NCBI GenBank assembly: GCA_937934115.1
Contig: CALHAH010000006.1
Coordinates: 1-64,000 of the forward strand
Length of the DNA: 64,000 bases
Origin: an uncultured Thermoanaerobaculum sp.
GTDB lineage: Bacteria > Acidobacteriota > Thermoanaerobaculia > Thermoanaerobaculales > Thermoanaerobaculaceae
Direction: 5' to 3'
Numbering within the stretch: position 1 is the first letter of the stretch; each line of letters begins with the position of its first letter. A program made the translations under genes and the position numbers. Below the pieces are notes generated by a model. It did no database searches. It saw nothing but the letters and a program-made list of their open reading frames with translations, and was not told where the DNA came from. Positions 39,201-48,084 of this stretch are shown here, in pieces.

Positions 39201-39756
39201 CCACCTGGAGCGAGCGTGGGAAGAGGGGGAGCGGGAGGTGACCGTGGCGGGTTTGGTTTCCGGTCTCGCCCAGCACAAGACCAGGGAAAAAAACGGCCAA
39301 GGGGGGCGTCCCATGGCCTCGTTCCTTCTGGAGGACCAAACCGCGGCGGTGCGGGCCGTGGCCTTCCCCGATACTTTTGCCCGGATCCAAGGCGTTCTGG
39401 AAAACGGCAAGGCTTTGCGGGTGGTGGCCACTTTGGCCAAAAGTAGCCGAGATGACAAGGTGGAGCTGCGGGTGGAAGACGCAAGTCCCCTGGAAGGCAT
39501 TGAGCTTCGCAAGGCGCGGGCGGTTCGCCTCACGCTCCCTTTAGTCCGCTTTGAAAACAGGGACCGCCTCCAGGAGCTTTTGCAGGCGCTCACCGAGTGC
39601 GAGGGCAGCTTACCAGTGCGTCTGCGCTTGGTAGGGGAAAGCTTCCGGGCCGAGGTGCTCCCGGCTCGCGTGCTGGGAGTCGATGCGGAAAAGCTCCACA
39701 AGCGCCTTTTAGCGCTGCTGGGACCTGGCCACGTGGAGTACCTTTACAACGGGTAA
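36277..39756 (+). CDS. dnaE: DNA polymerase III subunit alpha
   Basis: [24 protein letters not shown] (PHP), [62 protein letters not shown]. Confidence 0.97.
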   Translation: [1159 protein letters not shown]

Positions 39757-39840
39757 ATTCCGAAGATTCTGGCCCACTTGCGCTTGCTTGTAGCTTTCAC
39801 TATCTTTTCCCGGCGGGTTTTGGCCGCAAGGAGGAAATGC

Positions 39841-41064
39841 ATGGCAAAAACGGAAAACAGCAAGCTTACAGCGCAGGAGCTCATTGCCTTAGAGGAAAAA
39901 TACGGAGCGCATAATTACCACCCCTTAGACGTCGTTATCACCAGGGCCTCCGGCGTCTGGGTTTGGGACGTGGATGGCAACCGCTACTTGGACTTTTTGG
40001 CAGCGTATTCGGCAGTGAACCAAGGGCACTGTCACCCCAAGATCGTGGCCGCCCTCAAGGCGCAGGCCGACCGCGTAACCTTGACCTCGCGCGCCTTTCG
40101 TAACGACCAGCTGGGGCCCCTCTGCCAACAGCTCTCCAAGCTTACGGGTTTTGCCAAGTTCCTTCCCATGAACAGCGGTGCGGAAGCAGTGGAGACCGCC
40201 ATCAAGGCAGCCAGAAAGTGGGGGTATACGGTAAAGGGGGTGCCCCGCGATAAAGCTGAAATCATTGCCTTTGAAGGAAACTTCCACGGGCGCACCACCA
40301 CCATCGTGGGCTTTTCCACCGAGGAGCAATACCGCGACGGGTTCGGACCCTTCACACCCGGTTTTCGGGTTGTACCTTACGGCAACTGGGAAGCCGTGGC
40401 TGCCGCCATCAACGAAAACACCGTGGCGGTGTTGGTGGAGCCAATCCAAGGGGAGGGCGGCATTATTGTTCCGCCGCCAGGATTTCTCAAAGCATTACGG
40501 GAGCTTACGGCAAAGCATCGGGTGCTTTTGGTAGTGGATGAAATCCAGTCTGGCCTCGGGCGAACCGGCAAGTTCTTCGCTTTCGAACACGAGGGCATCC
40601 GCCCCGACATTGTCATCATCGGCAAAGCCTTGGGAGGGGGCTTGGTACCCATTTCTGGCATCCTGGCGGATGACGAGGTGATGGGCGTTTTTCGTCCTGG
40701 CGATCACGGCTCCACCTTCGGCGGCAATCCTTTGGCCTGCGCGGTGGCGCGGGTTGCCCTTTCGGTGCTGGTGGAAGAGGGGATGATTGAGAACTCGGCG
40801 CGACTTGGCGACTACTTCTTGCAGCGGCTGCGGGCCATCTCTTCACCGCACGTGAAAGAAATTCGCGGAAAGGGCCTCTGGATCGGTGTTGAGCTGCTTC
40901 CGGAAGCGGGGGGCGCCCGTCGTTTTTGCGAGGCCTTGCAGAAAGAAGGGTTGCTGTGCAAGGAAACCCACGTGAACACCATCCGATTTGCCCCGCCTTT
41001 GGTCATCACCCAAGAAGAGCTGGATTGGGCGCTGGAGAGGGTTGCCAAGGTCCTGGCAGGGTAG
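39841..41064 (+). CDS. rocD: Class III aminotransferase, ornithine-oxo-acid transaminase-like
   Basis: [94 protein letters not shown]. Confidence 0.88.
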   Translation: MAKTENSKLTAQELIALEEKYGAHNYHPLDVVITRASGVWVWDVDGNRYLDFLAAYSAVNQGHCHPKIVAALKAQADRVTLTSRAFRNDQLGPLCQQLSKLTGFAKFLPMNSGAEAVETAIKAARKWGYTVKGVPRDKAEIIAFEGNFHGRTTTIVGFSTEEQYRDGFGPFTPGFRVVPYGNWEAVAAAINENTVAVLVEPIQGEGGIIVPPPGFLKALRELTAKHRVLLVVDEIQSGLGRTGKFFAFEHEGIRPDIVIIGKALGGGLVPISGILADDEVMGVFRPGDHGSTFGGNPLACAVARVALSVLVEEGMIENSARLGDYFLQRLRAISSPHVKEIRGKGLWIGVELLPEAGGARRFCEALQKEGLLCKETHVNTIRFAPPLVITQEELDWALERVAKVLAG

Positions 41065-41091
41065 GTGCACCTTGTTCCCAGCCACAAACAA

Positions 41092-41119
41092 GGGGCGACC
41101 CAGCGGTCGCCCCCTTTTT
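41092..41119 (+). terminator. Rho-independent terminator between the convergent rocD-like and lptFG genes
   Basis: GGGGCGACC-CAGC-GGTCGCCCC followed by CTTTTT; 9-bp perfect stem. Confidence 0.9.
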
Positions 41120-41135
41120 GTCGGCGTGCCGACAT

Positions 41136-43559
41136 TCAGGTGCGGAGGGCAGTCTGCCGGTTCAGGGCCAAGAGAGCGAACGTGATGGTAGGGGTCCACG
41201 CTGCTAAAACCGGCGGTAAAAGGGAAACCTCGCCCAGCTTGCTGGCCAGAGCCGTAAGGGAGAAGTACGCCATGGCCAAAATTAAGGCCGTGGCAATGCC
41301 CATGACCGTACCCTTGCGACCCAAACGAAAAGCGTAGGGGAGTGCCAGCCAGGGAAGCAACACCAGGCTCAAAGGATAGGCAAGCTTTTGGTGCAGCTGC
41401 ACCAACAAGCGGTCAACCTTGTAGCCGGCAGTCTTCAGACGGCGAATGTAGCTTTCCAACTCGCGGAAGCTCATTTCTGAGGGTTTGCGGAATTCGCGGC
41501 TGAAGTACTCCGGGCCCACCGCTATGGGGAGAGCCGCCGTTCCGCTGCGAGGGGAGTAATCCTCACCTCCGTCCGGGAGGAAGACCCGGCTCCAAACGTT
41601 TTCGCCCCACCAGGTTCCATCGTGGTAGGTGGCCTTTTGCGCAAACCAACGGGCCCGGAGTGCCAGCGTATCATCAAAAACGTAAATGGAAGGCCGTACC
41701 AGCGTTTTTTTCTCGGCATCGAATAGCAAGAAGTTGACCACGGTGCGACCGTCCGGCAAAAAAAGGAAGGAATGATCGGTAAAGCGGTAGCTGCGGGGCC
41801 CGTGGCGGCCTTTAATGACGTCCTCGAGCCTTTGGCTGGTGCGGTTGGCCTTTTGCACCACGGTTTCGTCCAGGATAAAGAGGGTGACGCCCAGTACCAA
41901 CCCCACCCCCAAAAGCGGCATGGCTACCCGGGCGAGGGAAACCCCCGCCGCCTTAAGGGCCACGGTTTCATTGTGCTTTTCCAGAACCGCAGCGGTACCA
42001 AGAAAGGCGATAAGAAACGCCAAAGGCAGCGTATCGTGGAGGATTTGCGGCAAAAGGTGCAGGTAAAAGCTCGCCACCACCACCAGCGGTACTCGATTTT
42101 TCTGGATTTCCTCCACTTGCTCCGAGAAGTTAATGGCCACGTAAAGACCGCAAACCGCCACTAAGACCAAGAGAAAGAAGGTCATGGTTTGGCGCAACAC
42201 CCAGCGGTCAATGCAACCCAAAAACAGTGGCGGCGCGGAACGGGGGGCGCCGCAGGCTCGCCCGTGGGTGGGCGTTACGGTCCGACGCGAAAAAAACCGG
42301 CGCCAAAGGCCAACCAGACGTTGCCACAGGCCCAAAAGCCGAGAGGGGGCGGGGTTACGCAACCCGGGCGCTTGGTTTACCACTGGAAGAAAGGTAAAGG
42401 CCAAAGCGACCACCAGGATGTTGGGCAGCCAAACCCCGGCTGTAACCGGCAGCTTGCCGCTGCGGGCCAAAAGCTCACCGTTGTTAAAAAGCACGTAGTA
42501 CCCCACCACCACCAGCACCGACACCGTAAGCCCGTAGCCCTTGCCACCGCGCCGGTTACGCAACCCCAACGGAAAGCCCAACAGCGAAAAGGCCACGGTA
42601 GCGGCAGGAAGCGCTACTCTCTTCTGCAGTTCTACCCAAGACTCGCGCCGCTCGCTTTCGGCTTCCGCAGGGTCATGGGCACGGGCCCAAAGCTCTAGGG
42701 TGGAGGACTCTCGCGGGCCGTAGCGAATGGTCACCGATGCGGAAGGGGGCGCTTGCAGCAAGATCCGCATCTCGCTATTACGGCTCCTCTGGTAGCGCTC
42801 TGGCCGGTCCGGACGTAAGCTGTGAACCGTGGCCTCCCGCAAGGAAAGCCAAAGTTCGCCGGTGCTGCTGTCTTCCACAAGGTAACCGTGCTCCGCCGTG
42901 ATGAGGCTCTCTTGGGACGCGTCGGTTACATCAAAAACTAGCACACCGTCCCACACGCCGGAAGCCGGATGCATCCTGTCAACGTAAACCAGCTGCCCCG
43001 TAAACGCCGAGTTAAAAACCCTGGGCTCCAAAGCTGCCCGTGCGGCAGCAAAGTACATCCGCCGGGTGGTTTCTTGGAAACGCCGGTTGGCCTCCGGCAG
43101 GACCCACAGCGCCAGCACCACGTCGACAGCAAAAACCAAAACACCAAAGCCAAAAAGCGGACGCATGAGCCACGAAGCCCGTACACCGCAGGCTTGCAAG
43201 GCGATGACCTCGGAGTCGGCCGACCACCGCGATACCGTGAGCACCGACGCAAACAAAAGCGCCATGGGCAAGGTGAGCACCACCACGTGGGGCAAGGAAT
43301 ACGCCAAAAGGAGCACCACATCGCCCGTGGATGCGTCCCGCGAAACCAGAAGCTCGGCAAAGGTAAACAAAAACCTCACCACCAAAAGAAACGTCGCTAC
43401 CGTTGCCGCCAAGAAAAAAGGCCCCAAAGCCTCCCGCACCACAGCCCGGCCTACGATCCAAGGAGCTCGTCCCATACGGTTACGAAGTGTACCCCACGTC
43501 CAAGCCTTAAGCGGCAGGAACGATTCCACAGCGTTTTCCACAGGGTTGCGGTTTTCCAC
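41136..43559 (-). CDS. Fused LptF-LptG-like (YjgP/YjgQ) LPS export permease, 807 aa
   Basis: Two YjgP/YjgQ units in one ORF. N half: VVREALGPFFLAATVATFLLVVRFLF...VLTLPMALLFASVLTVSRWSADSEVIALQACGV. C half: DRWVLRQTMTFFLLVLVAVCGLYVAINFSEQ...LHDTLPLAFLIAFLGTAAVLEKHNETVALKAAGVS. Confidence 0.88.
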   Translation of the reverse strand: MENRNPVENAVESFLPLKAWTWGTLRNRMGRAPWIVGRAVVREALGPFFLAATVATFLLVVRFLFTFAELLVSRDASTGDVVLLLAYSLPHVVVLTLPMALLFASVLTVSRWSADSEVIALQACGVRASWLMRPLFGFGVLVFAVDVVLALWVLPEANRRFQETTRRMYFAAARAALEPRVFNSAFTGQLVYVDRMHPASGVWDGVLVFDVTDASQESLITAEHGYLVEDSSTGELWLSLREATVHSLRPDRPERYQRSRNSEMRILLQAPPSASVTIRYGPRESSTLELWARAHDPAEAESERRESWVELQKRVALPAATVAFSLLGFPLGLRNRRGGKGYGLTVSVLVVVGYYVLFNNGELLARSGKLPVTAGVWLPNILVVALAFTFLPVVNQAPGLRNPAPSRLLGLWQRLVGLWRRFFSRRTVTPTHGRACGAPRSAPPLFLGCIDRWVLRQTMTFFLLVLVAVCGLYVAINFSEQVEEIQKNRVPLVVVASFYLHLLPQILHDTLPLAFLIAFLGTAAVLEKHNETVALKAAGVSLARVAMPLLGVGLVLGVTLFILDETVVQKANRTSQRLEDVIKGRHGPRSYRFTDHSFLFLPDGRTVVNFLLFDAEKKTLVRPSIYVFDDTLALRARWFAQKATYHDGTWWGENVWSRVFLPDGGEDYSPRSGTAALPIAVGPEYFSREFRKPSEMSFRELESYIRRLKTAGYKVDRLLVQLHQKLAYPLSLVLLPWLALPYAFRLGRKGTVMGIATALILAMAYFSLTALASKLGEVSLLPPVLAAWTPTITFALLALNRQTALRT

Positions 43560-43593
43560 AAAGCCAATGCCTTGGTCAAAGGTCCGATAAGAT

Positions 43594-43621
43594 ATATTAT
43601 GTTAAATTTCCTATGCGTCAG
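43594..43621 (-). promoter_or_regulatory. Candidate promoter for lptFG in an AT-rich island
   Basis: On the minus strand CTGACG - 16 bp - TAATAT, about 35 bp upstream of the GTG start at 43559. Confidence 0.3.
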
Positions 43622-43762
43622 CGGCATGGCTCCTCAAAATGAACACCCGGGTGCCACATCGTCCCCCGGGAAAGCCCACCCCCCGAGCCGGCGGTTCTTC
43701 CCTTGCCCTGCCCTAAACCTGGAGGGTTTGTGTTGGCGGCGCGAGCCTGGGTAAGCAAAGCT

Positions 43763-44656
43763 TTACTGGCTGGCCAAGCGCCCGTCGAACTCACCGCTAC
43801 GGAGCTTGGCTATGAGCTCCTCCAAAGCTTGCAGGATTTCTTCTTTGCTCACGCCAGGACGGGCCACGGTAAGCGAGACGCGTACCGGTGCCGTGGGACT
43901 GGGGCGGTAGCGCAGCTGGATGGGGCGAAACCCGGGGTTTAGCGGCGGTGGTTCCGTGTTTTGTTGGTTTTCTTGGGGTTGCGGGTCCTTTGCTTGCAAG
44001 GCACGAAGAGCTTCCCGGTCCGCCCCTTCCTCCAGCACGGCTTGCACCAATCGCTCCATTTCGTCAATGCTTTTTGCCCTGGCGATGATGAGGAGCTTGC
44101 TTTTGGCAGTGATGTCGGCATGCCGACAAAGGTCACGGATGGCGGGTGGGATGGCCAAAAGGGAAAGCGTTTCCGTGATGGACGTGCGCGATTTGCCCAC
44201 CGCGTGCGCCACCTGCTCGTGGGTATAGCCGTACTTGTCCACCAGCGTTCGGTAACCCTCCGCCTCCTCAAAAGGGTTTAAGTCCCGCCTTTGGAGGTTT
44301 TCCACCAGAGCCACTTCCAAAGCTTCCTGGTCGCTCAGGGACATTTCCACGCACGGAACCTCGGTAAGACCCGCCGCCACTGCCGCGTGGAAACGGCGTT
44401 CCCCTGCCACCAGCTGGTAGCGTCCCGGGGCTACCTTGCGAACCAGCAAGGGCTCCAGCACCCCGCGCTGGCGGATGGATTCGGTAAGCTCGCTCAAATC
44501 GCCAAGGTTCGTACGAGGCTGCTCGCGGTTGGTTTCGATTTGGGAGATGGGGAGCATGATCCCTACCCCCACCACCGACTTGGAAGCCAGCTCTTCCACG
44601 AAGTGCCTGTCGTGGCGCATCTTGCGAAAATCGGGGAGACCGCGACGGCTAGACAC
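43763..44656 (-). CDS. parB: Chromosome partitioning protein ParB/Spo0J
   Basis: LPISQIETNREQPRTNLGDLSELTESIRQRGVLEPLLVRKVAPGRYQLVAGERRFHAAVAAGLTEVPC...VALVENLQRRDLNPFEEAEGYRTL. Confidence 0.95.
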   Translation of the reverse strand: MSSRRGLPDFRKMRHDRHFVEELASKSVVGVGIMLPISQIETNREQPRTNLGDLSELTESIRQRGVLEPLLVRKVAPGRYQLVAGERRFHAAVAAGLTEVPCVEMSLSDQEALEVALVENLQRRDLNPFEEAEGYRTLVDKYGYTHEQVAHAVGKSRTSITETLSLLAIPPAIRDLCRHADITAKSKLLIIARAKSIDEMERLVQAVLEEGADREALRALQAKDPQPQENQQNTEPPPLNPGFRPIQLRYRPSPTAPVRVSLTVARPGVSKEEILQALEELIAKLRSGEFDGRLASQ

Positions 44657-45401
44657 GGGCCATCACCTCCTCACAAAGCGCGTAGTACTCGGTGGCGCCG
44701 GTGGATTCGGGAGCGTGTTCGAAGATAGAAGCTCGGTAGGCTGGGCTTTCCTCCAAGCGAACCGAGCGGGAAATTACGGTCCTAAAGAGCTTGTCACCAA
44801 AAACCTTGGCGATTTGCTCGTGAATATCTCGGGCCAGAACCGTGCGCTTGTCGTAGAGCGTGATCACCGCGCCTAAGATTTGCAGGTCGGGGTTAGCACG
44901 CGCTTTGATTTTATCCACGGTTTCCAACAAATCGTCGGTGCCTTCCAACGCAAAGTACGAGGATTGGATGGGAATCAAGAGGTGCGTAGCCGCTACCATG
45001 GCGTTGACGGTCAAAAGGCCAAGGGTGGGCGGTGTATCCACGAGCACCGCTGCAAAACGCTCCGCCACCGGGCCCAGCCGGTCCTTCAAGCGGAAGTGGG
45101 CGTCCAGCTCCCCTACCAGCGCCGCTTCCAGCTTAGCCAAGCTAATCTTGGCGGGCGCCAATTGCAGCTTTTCCAAATGGGTGGGGACAAGAACTTCCTC
45201 CAGCGTTACACCGCCAACCATCACGTCGTACATGCTGGCGGAAAGTTCGTGGTTGTCCACAAAGGACAGGGTGGCGTTGGCTTGGGGGTCTAAATCCACC
45301 AGCAAGGTGCTAAGCCCCTTCAACGCGAAAGCCGCCGCCAGGTTAATGGCGGTTGTGGTCTTTCCTACTCCCCCCTTTTGGTTGGCAATGGTGATGATCA
45401 T
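44649..45401 (-). CDS. parA: Chromosome partitioning ATPase ParA/Soj
   Basis: MIITIANQKGGVGKTTTAINLAAAFALKGLSTLLVDLDPQANAT; VDTPPTLGLLTVNA. Confidence 0.96.
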   Translation of the reverse strand: MIITIANQKGGVGKTTTAINLAAAFALKGLSTLLVDLDPQANATLSFVDNHELSASMYDVMVGGVTLEEVLVPTHLEKLQLAPAKISLAKLEAALVGELDAHFRLKDRLGPVAERFAAVLVDTPPTLGLLTVNAMVAATHLLIPIQSSYFALEGTDDLLETVDKIKARANPDLQILGAVITLYDKRTVLARDIHEQIAKVFGDKLFRTVISRSVRLEESPAYRASIFEHAPESTGATEYYALCEEVMARV

Positions 45402-45522
45402 GGCGCGAGTTCATCCCCTTCCTTCACAGAGGCTTTCCGGTCAAGCCTGAGTTCGCACTGCCCACGAACCCAGCGTGGGGATAGGTTACCACGTTGCAGG
45501 TCACGGGGGATACTCTGGCGAG

Positions 45523-46014
45523 CTACATCTTGTACTTGCCGATGTCCTCTGGGGTTAAGGAGTCCAACCACTCCTTGAGCTTTTCTTCTTGGCTGCCCTC
45601 ACCCCGAACTTCCAAGGCATGAGCCTGTTGGAACACGCTTTCAGCTACCTTGATGGGAGCCCGGGCCCGCAAGGCCAAGGCGATGGCGTCCGAGGGGCGT
45701 GCGTCCACCTCCACCCGGCGGCCTTCGGCGGTACGCAGCGACACCGTGGCGTGGAAGGTGTTCTCCACCAGTGAGTGCACCAAAACCCCCTCCACCACCG
45801 CACCCAAGGCTTCAATGACGGAGCGCAGAAGGTCATGGGTCATGGGGCGAGGCGTTTGCACCCCTTCCAACTCCATGGCAATGGCGTTAGCCTCAAAAAC
45901 CCCAATCCAGATGGGCAAGAGGACGTTTTCATCTGCCTTCTTGAGGATGACAATAGGGGTATTGGAGACAGGATCCAAGATCAGACCCTTGATTTCCACC
46001 AGGTGTTGCTCCAT
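45523..46014 (-). CDS. Bifunctional nuclease (DUF151) family protein
   Basis: MEQHLVEIKGLILDPVSNTPIVILKKADENVLLPIWIGVFEANAIAMELEGVQTPRPMTHDLL. Confidence 0.88.
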   Translation of the reverse strand: MEQHLVEIKGLILDPVSNTPIVILKKADENVLLPIWIGVFEANAIAMELEGVQTPRPMTHDLLRSVIEALGAVVEGVLVHSLVENTFHATVSLRTAEGRRVEVDARPSDAIALALRARAPIKVAESVFQQAHALEVRGEGSQEEKLKEWLDSLTPEDIGKYKM

Positions 46015-46090
46015 GTCGCCTCCCTCCCCTCACCTTCCAAGATCAACCCCCAACCATCTCCTGTCAAGGGCAGATCAGGGTGCTGGCAAA

Positions 46091-47449
46091 TCAAGCTGCA
46101 AATGGGCTCAAAGACTGAACGCCCCCTTTTTCATCGCTTCTCATTTGCTCCCCCAAAAGGGCATGGGGGGTAGCGCCGGTGATGCGGATGGGAACCAGCT
46201 GACCCGGGGCAATGCCTTCCCAGCCCGGAAAGTTAACGACCCGATGGTCCTCACCCCTCCCCTGCCAAAGACCCTCGCCACGCTTCGCCGGGCCGTCCAC
46301 CAAAACGTGGAAAACCTTGCCAATAAGAGCTTGGTTCAAGCTGAGGGCTATCGCCGCTTGCGTCGCAAAGAGGCGCTCCAGCCTCGAGCCGGCCACCTCT
46401 CGCGGGACCCTCTCGGGGTACTTGGCCGCTGGCGTTTTCGGGCGCGGCGAAAAGATAAAACCGTAAAGCTGGCTAAATCTAATTTTTTCAACAAGATCCA
46501 TGGTTTGCTCGAAATCTTCCTCGGTCTCACCGGGGAACCCAACGATCACGTCGGTGGAAAGGGCCACCTGGGGCCGGACCTCGCGGATCTTGGCCACCAG
46601 CTCCAAGTACTCTTCGCGGGTGTAGCGCCGGCGCATGGCTTTCAAAATGCGGTTGGAACCAGCTTGAAAAGGAAGGTGCAAGTAGGTCCCCAGCCGCGGC
46701 AAAGACCCCAAGGCGCGGATCAGCTTCTGGTCAAAGAACTTGGGATGGGAGGTAATGAACTGCACCCGCCACAGGCCTTCCACTGCACAAACCGCTGCCA
46801 GAAGGTCCGCGAAGTGGGCGCCGGTTTGCGGGCAGCGGTAGGCGTTGATGGTTTGCCCCAAAAGCGTGACTTCCAGCGTACCCCGGGCCACCAAGGCTTT
46901 CACCTCGTCCACCACTGCGCTTAACGGCCGACTGACCTCTCGGCCACGGGTGTACGGAACAATGCAAAACGTGCAGTGTTGGTTGCAGCCGTGGATCACC
47001 GTGACGTACTGCCTGGCGGAGTGCGAGCGGGCAATGAGGTGGGTATCCAAATCACGGGTTTCCTCAAACCCCGTGAGGGAAAGCCTCCTACCGCTGTTTA
47101 CGGCTTTCAAGGCCAAGGGCAGCTGAGCAATACGACCAGGCCCCAAAACGAAGTCCAACACCTGGCTGCGGGCCAAGGCTCCAGCCCCTTCCTGCTCGGC
47201 GACGCAACCGCAAAGCCCTATCACCTCTGGCTTGCCTACGGTTTTTTTGAGGAAACGTAGCTCCCCTAAGCGGGAAAGCACCTTTTGCACTGCCTTTTCC
47301 CGCACCGCACAGGTGTTCAAAAGCACCACATCCGCCTCTTGGGGCTCGGCCACCGGGGCAAGCCCAGAGGCTTGGAGCATCCCCGCCAGGTACTCGGAAT
47401 CCAGCACGTTCATCTGGCAGCCCCACGTTTCAATCCAGTACGTCTTCAT
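46091..47449 (-). CDS. miaB: tRNA-2-methylthio-N6-dimethylallyladenosine synthase MiaB
   Basis: MKTYWIETWGCQMNVLDSEYLAGML; radical SAM VIHGCNQHCTFCIVPYTRGREVSRPL; C-terminal TRAM-like region. Confidence 0.92.
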   Translation of the reverse strand: MKTYWIETWGCQMNVLDSEYLAGMLQASGLAPVAEPQEADVVLLNTCAVREKAVQKVLSRLGELRFLKKTVGKPEVIGLCGCVAEQEGAGALARSQVLDFVLGPGRIAQLPLALKAVNSGRRLSLTGFEETRDLDTHLIARSHSARQYVTVIHGCNQHCTFCIVPYTRGREVSRPLSAVVDEVKALVARGTLEVTLLGQTINAYRCPQTGAHFADLLAAVCAVEGLWRVQFITSHPKFFDQKLIRALGSLPRLGTYLHLPFQAGSNRILKAMRRRYTREEYLELVAKIREVRPQVALSTDVIVGFPGETEEDFEQTMDLVEKIRFSQLYGFIFSPRPKTPAAKYPERVPREVAGSRLERLFATQAAIALSLNQALIGKVFHVLVDGPAKRGEGLWQGRGEDHRVVNFPGWEGIAPGQLVPIRITGATPHALLGEQMRSDEKGGVQSLSPFAA

Positions 47450-47538
47450 GCTCCTCCCGTTGCCCAACGCCACCGATTTGGTGCGCTCCGGCTCCCCATT
47501 TTGCAACCAAGTCTTGCTTTGTGCAAACCCCCGGGCCG

Positions 47539-48084
47539 CTACGGGGCGTTGGGACCTTGTGCCCTTTCCACCCACGAGGGGAAGATGGGCTCGGGCAAAG
47601 GAAGGTTGAAAAACCACTCACGTTTGCCTCCAGCCGCCAACGCCTGCTGCACCACCTGTTCAGGGGCTCCGCGCATGATTTCTAACTCGGTTTCGGCTCG
47701 GCGGATGCTGCGCTGAAGCACAGCCGATGCCGGGCTTTGCGGAGAGTACGCTTGTGCCCGTGCCCGCTGCAGGAAAAGCTCCAAACCCAAAACCCGAGCC
47801 CCGGCCTCTTGCTACCGCGCTTGCCACAGGTTTACGTTGGACAGCAATGCTTCCTTGGCTGGCTGTGCTGCCTGCAGCGTCACCCCCTGGCCCAGCCGCT
47901 TAATTGCATCGTTGTCCAGTTTACGGGTACCCGGCGGCAGCCTGAGCGTAACCCCCCGTACCAGCTCAGCGAGGCCAGTGGGGGTGGCGGCTTGCTGGGT
48001 CTTTTGGGTCCCACCCGGAGCTGCCACCAACGCCACCAGGACACTCAAGAACACCACGCGCCTAAGGTTTGTTTGTACCCTCAC
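47539..48084 (-). pseudogene. Putative secreted protein split by in-frame TAG (+ strand 47812-47814)
   Basis: ORFs 47812-48156 and 47539-47790 are in one frame. N-terminal signal-peptide-like RRVVFLSVLVALVAAPG; continuation ...LLSNVNLWQAR*QEAGARVLGLELFLQRARAQAY... Confidence 0.5.

Noticed and set aside
2411-47814. Genome-wide TAG reassignment suggested by two in-frame ambers
   Set aside because: TAG is used as an ordinary stop by intact genes here (8393-8395, 26066-26068, 28009-28011), so local pseudogenes or errors are likelier.
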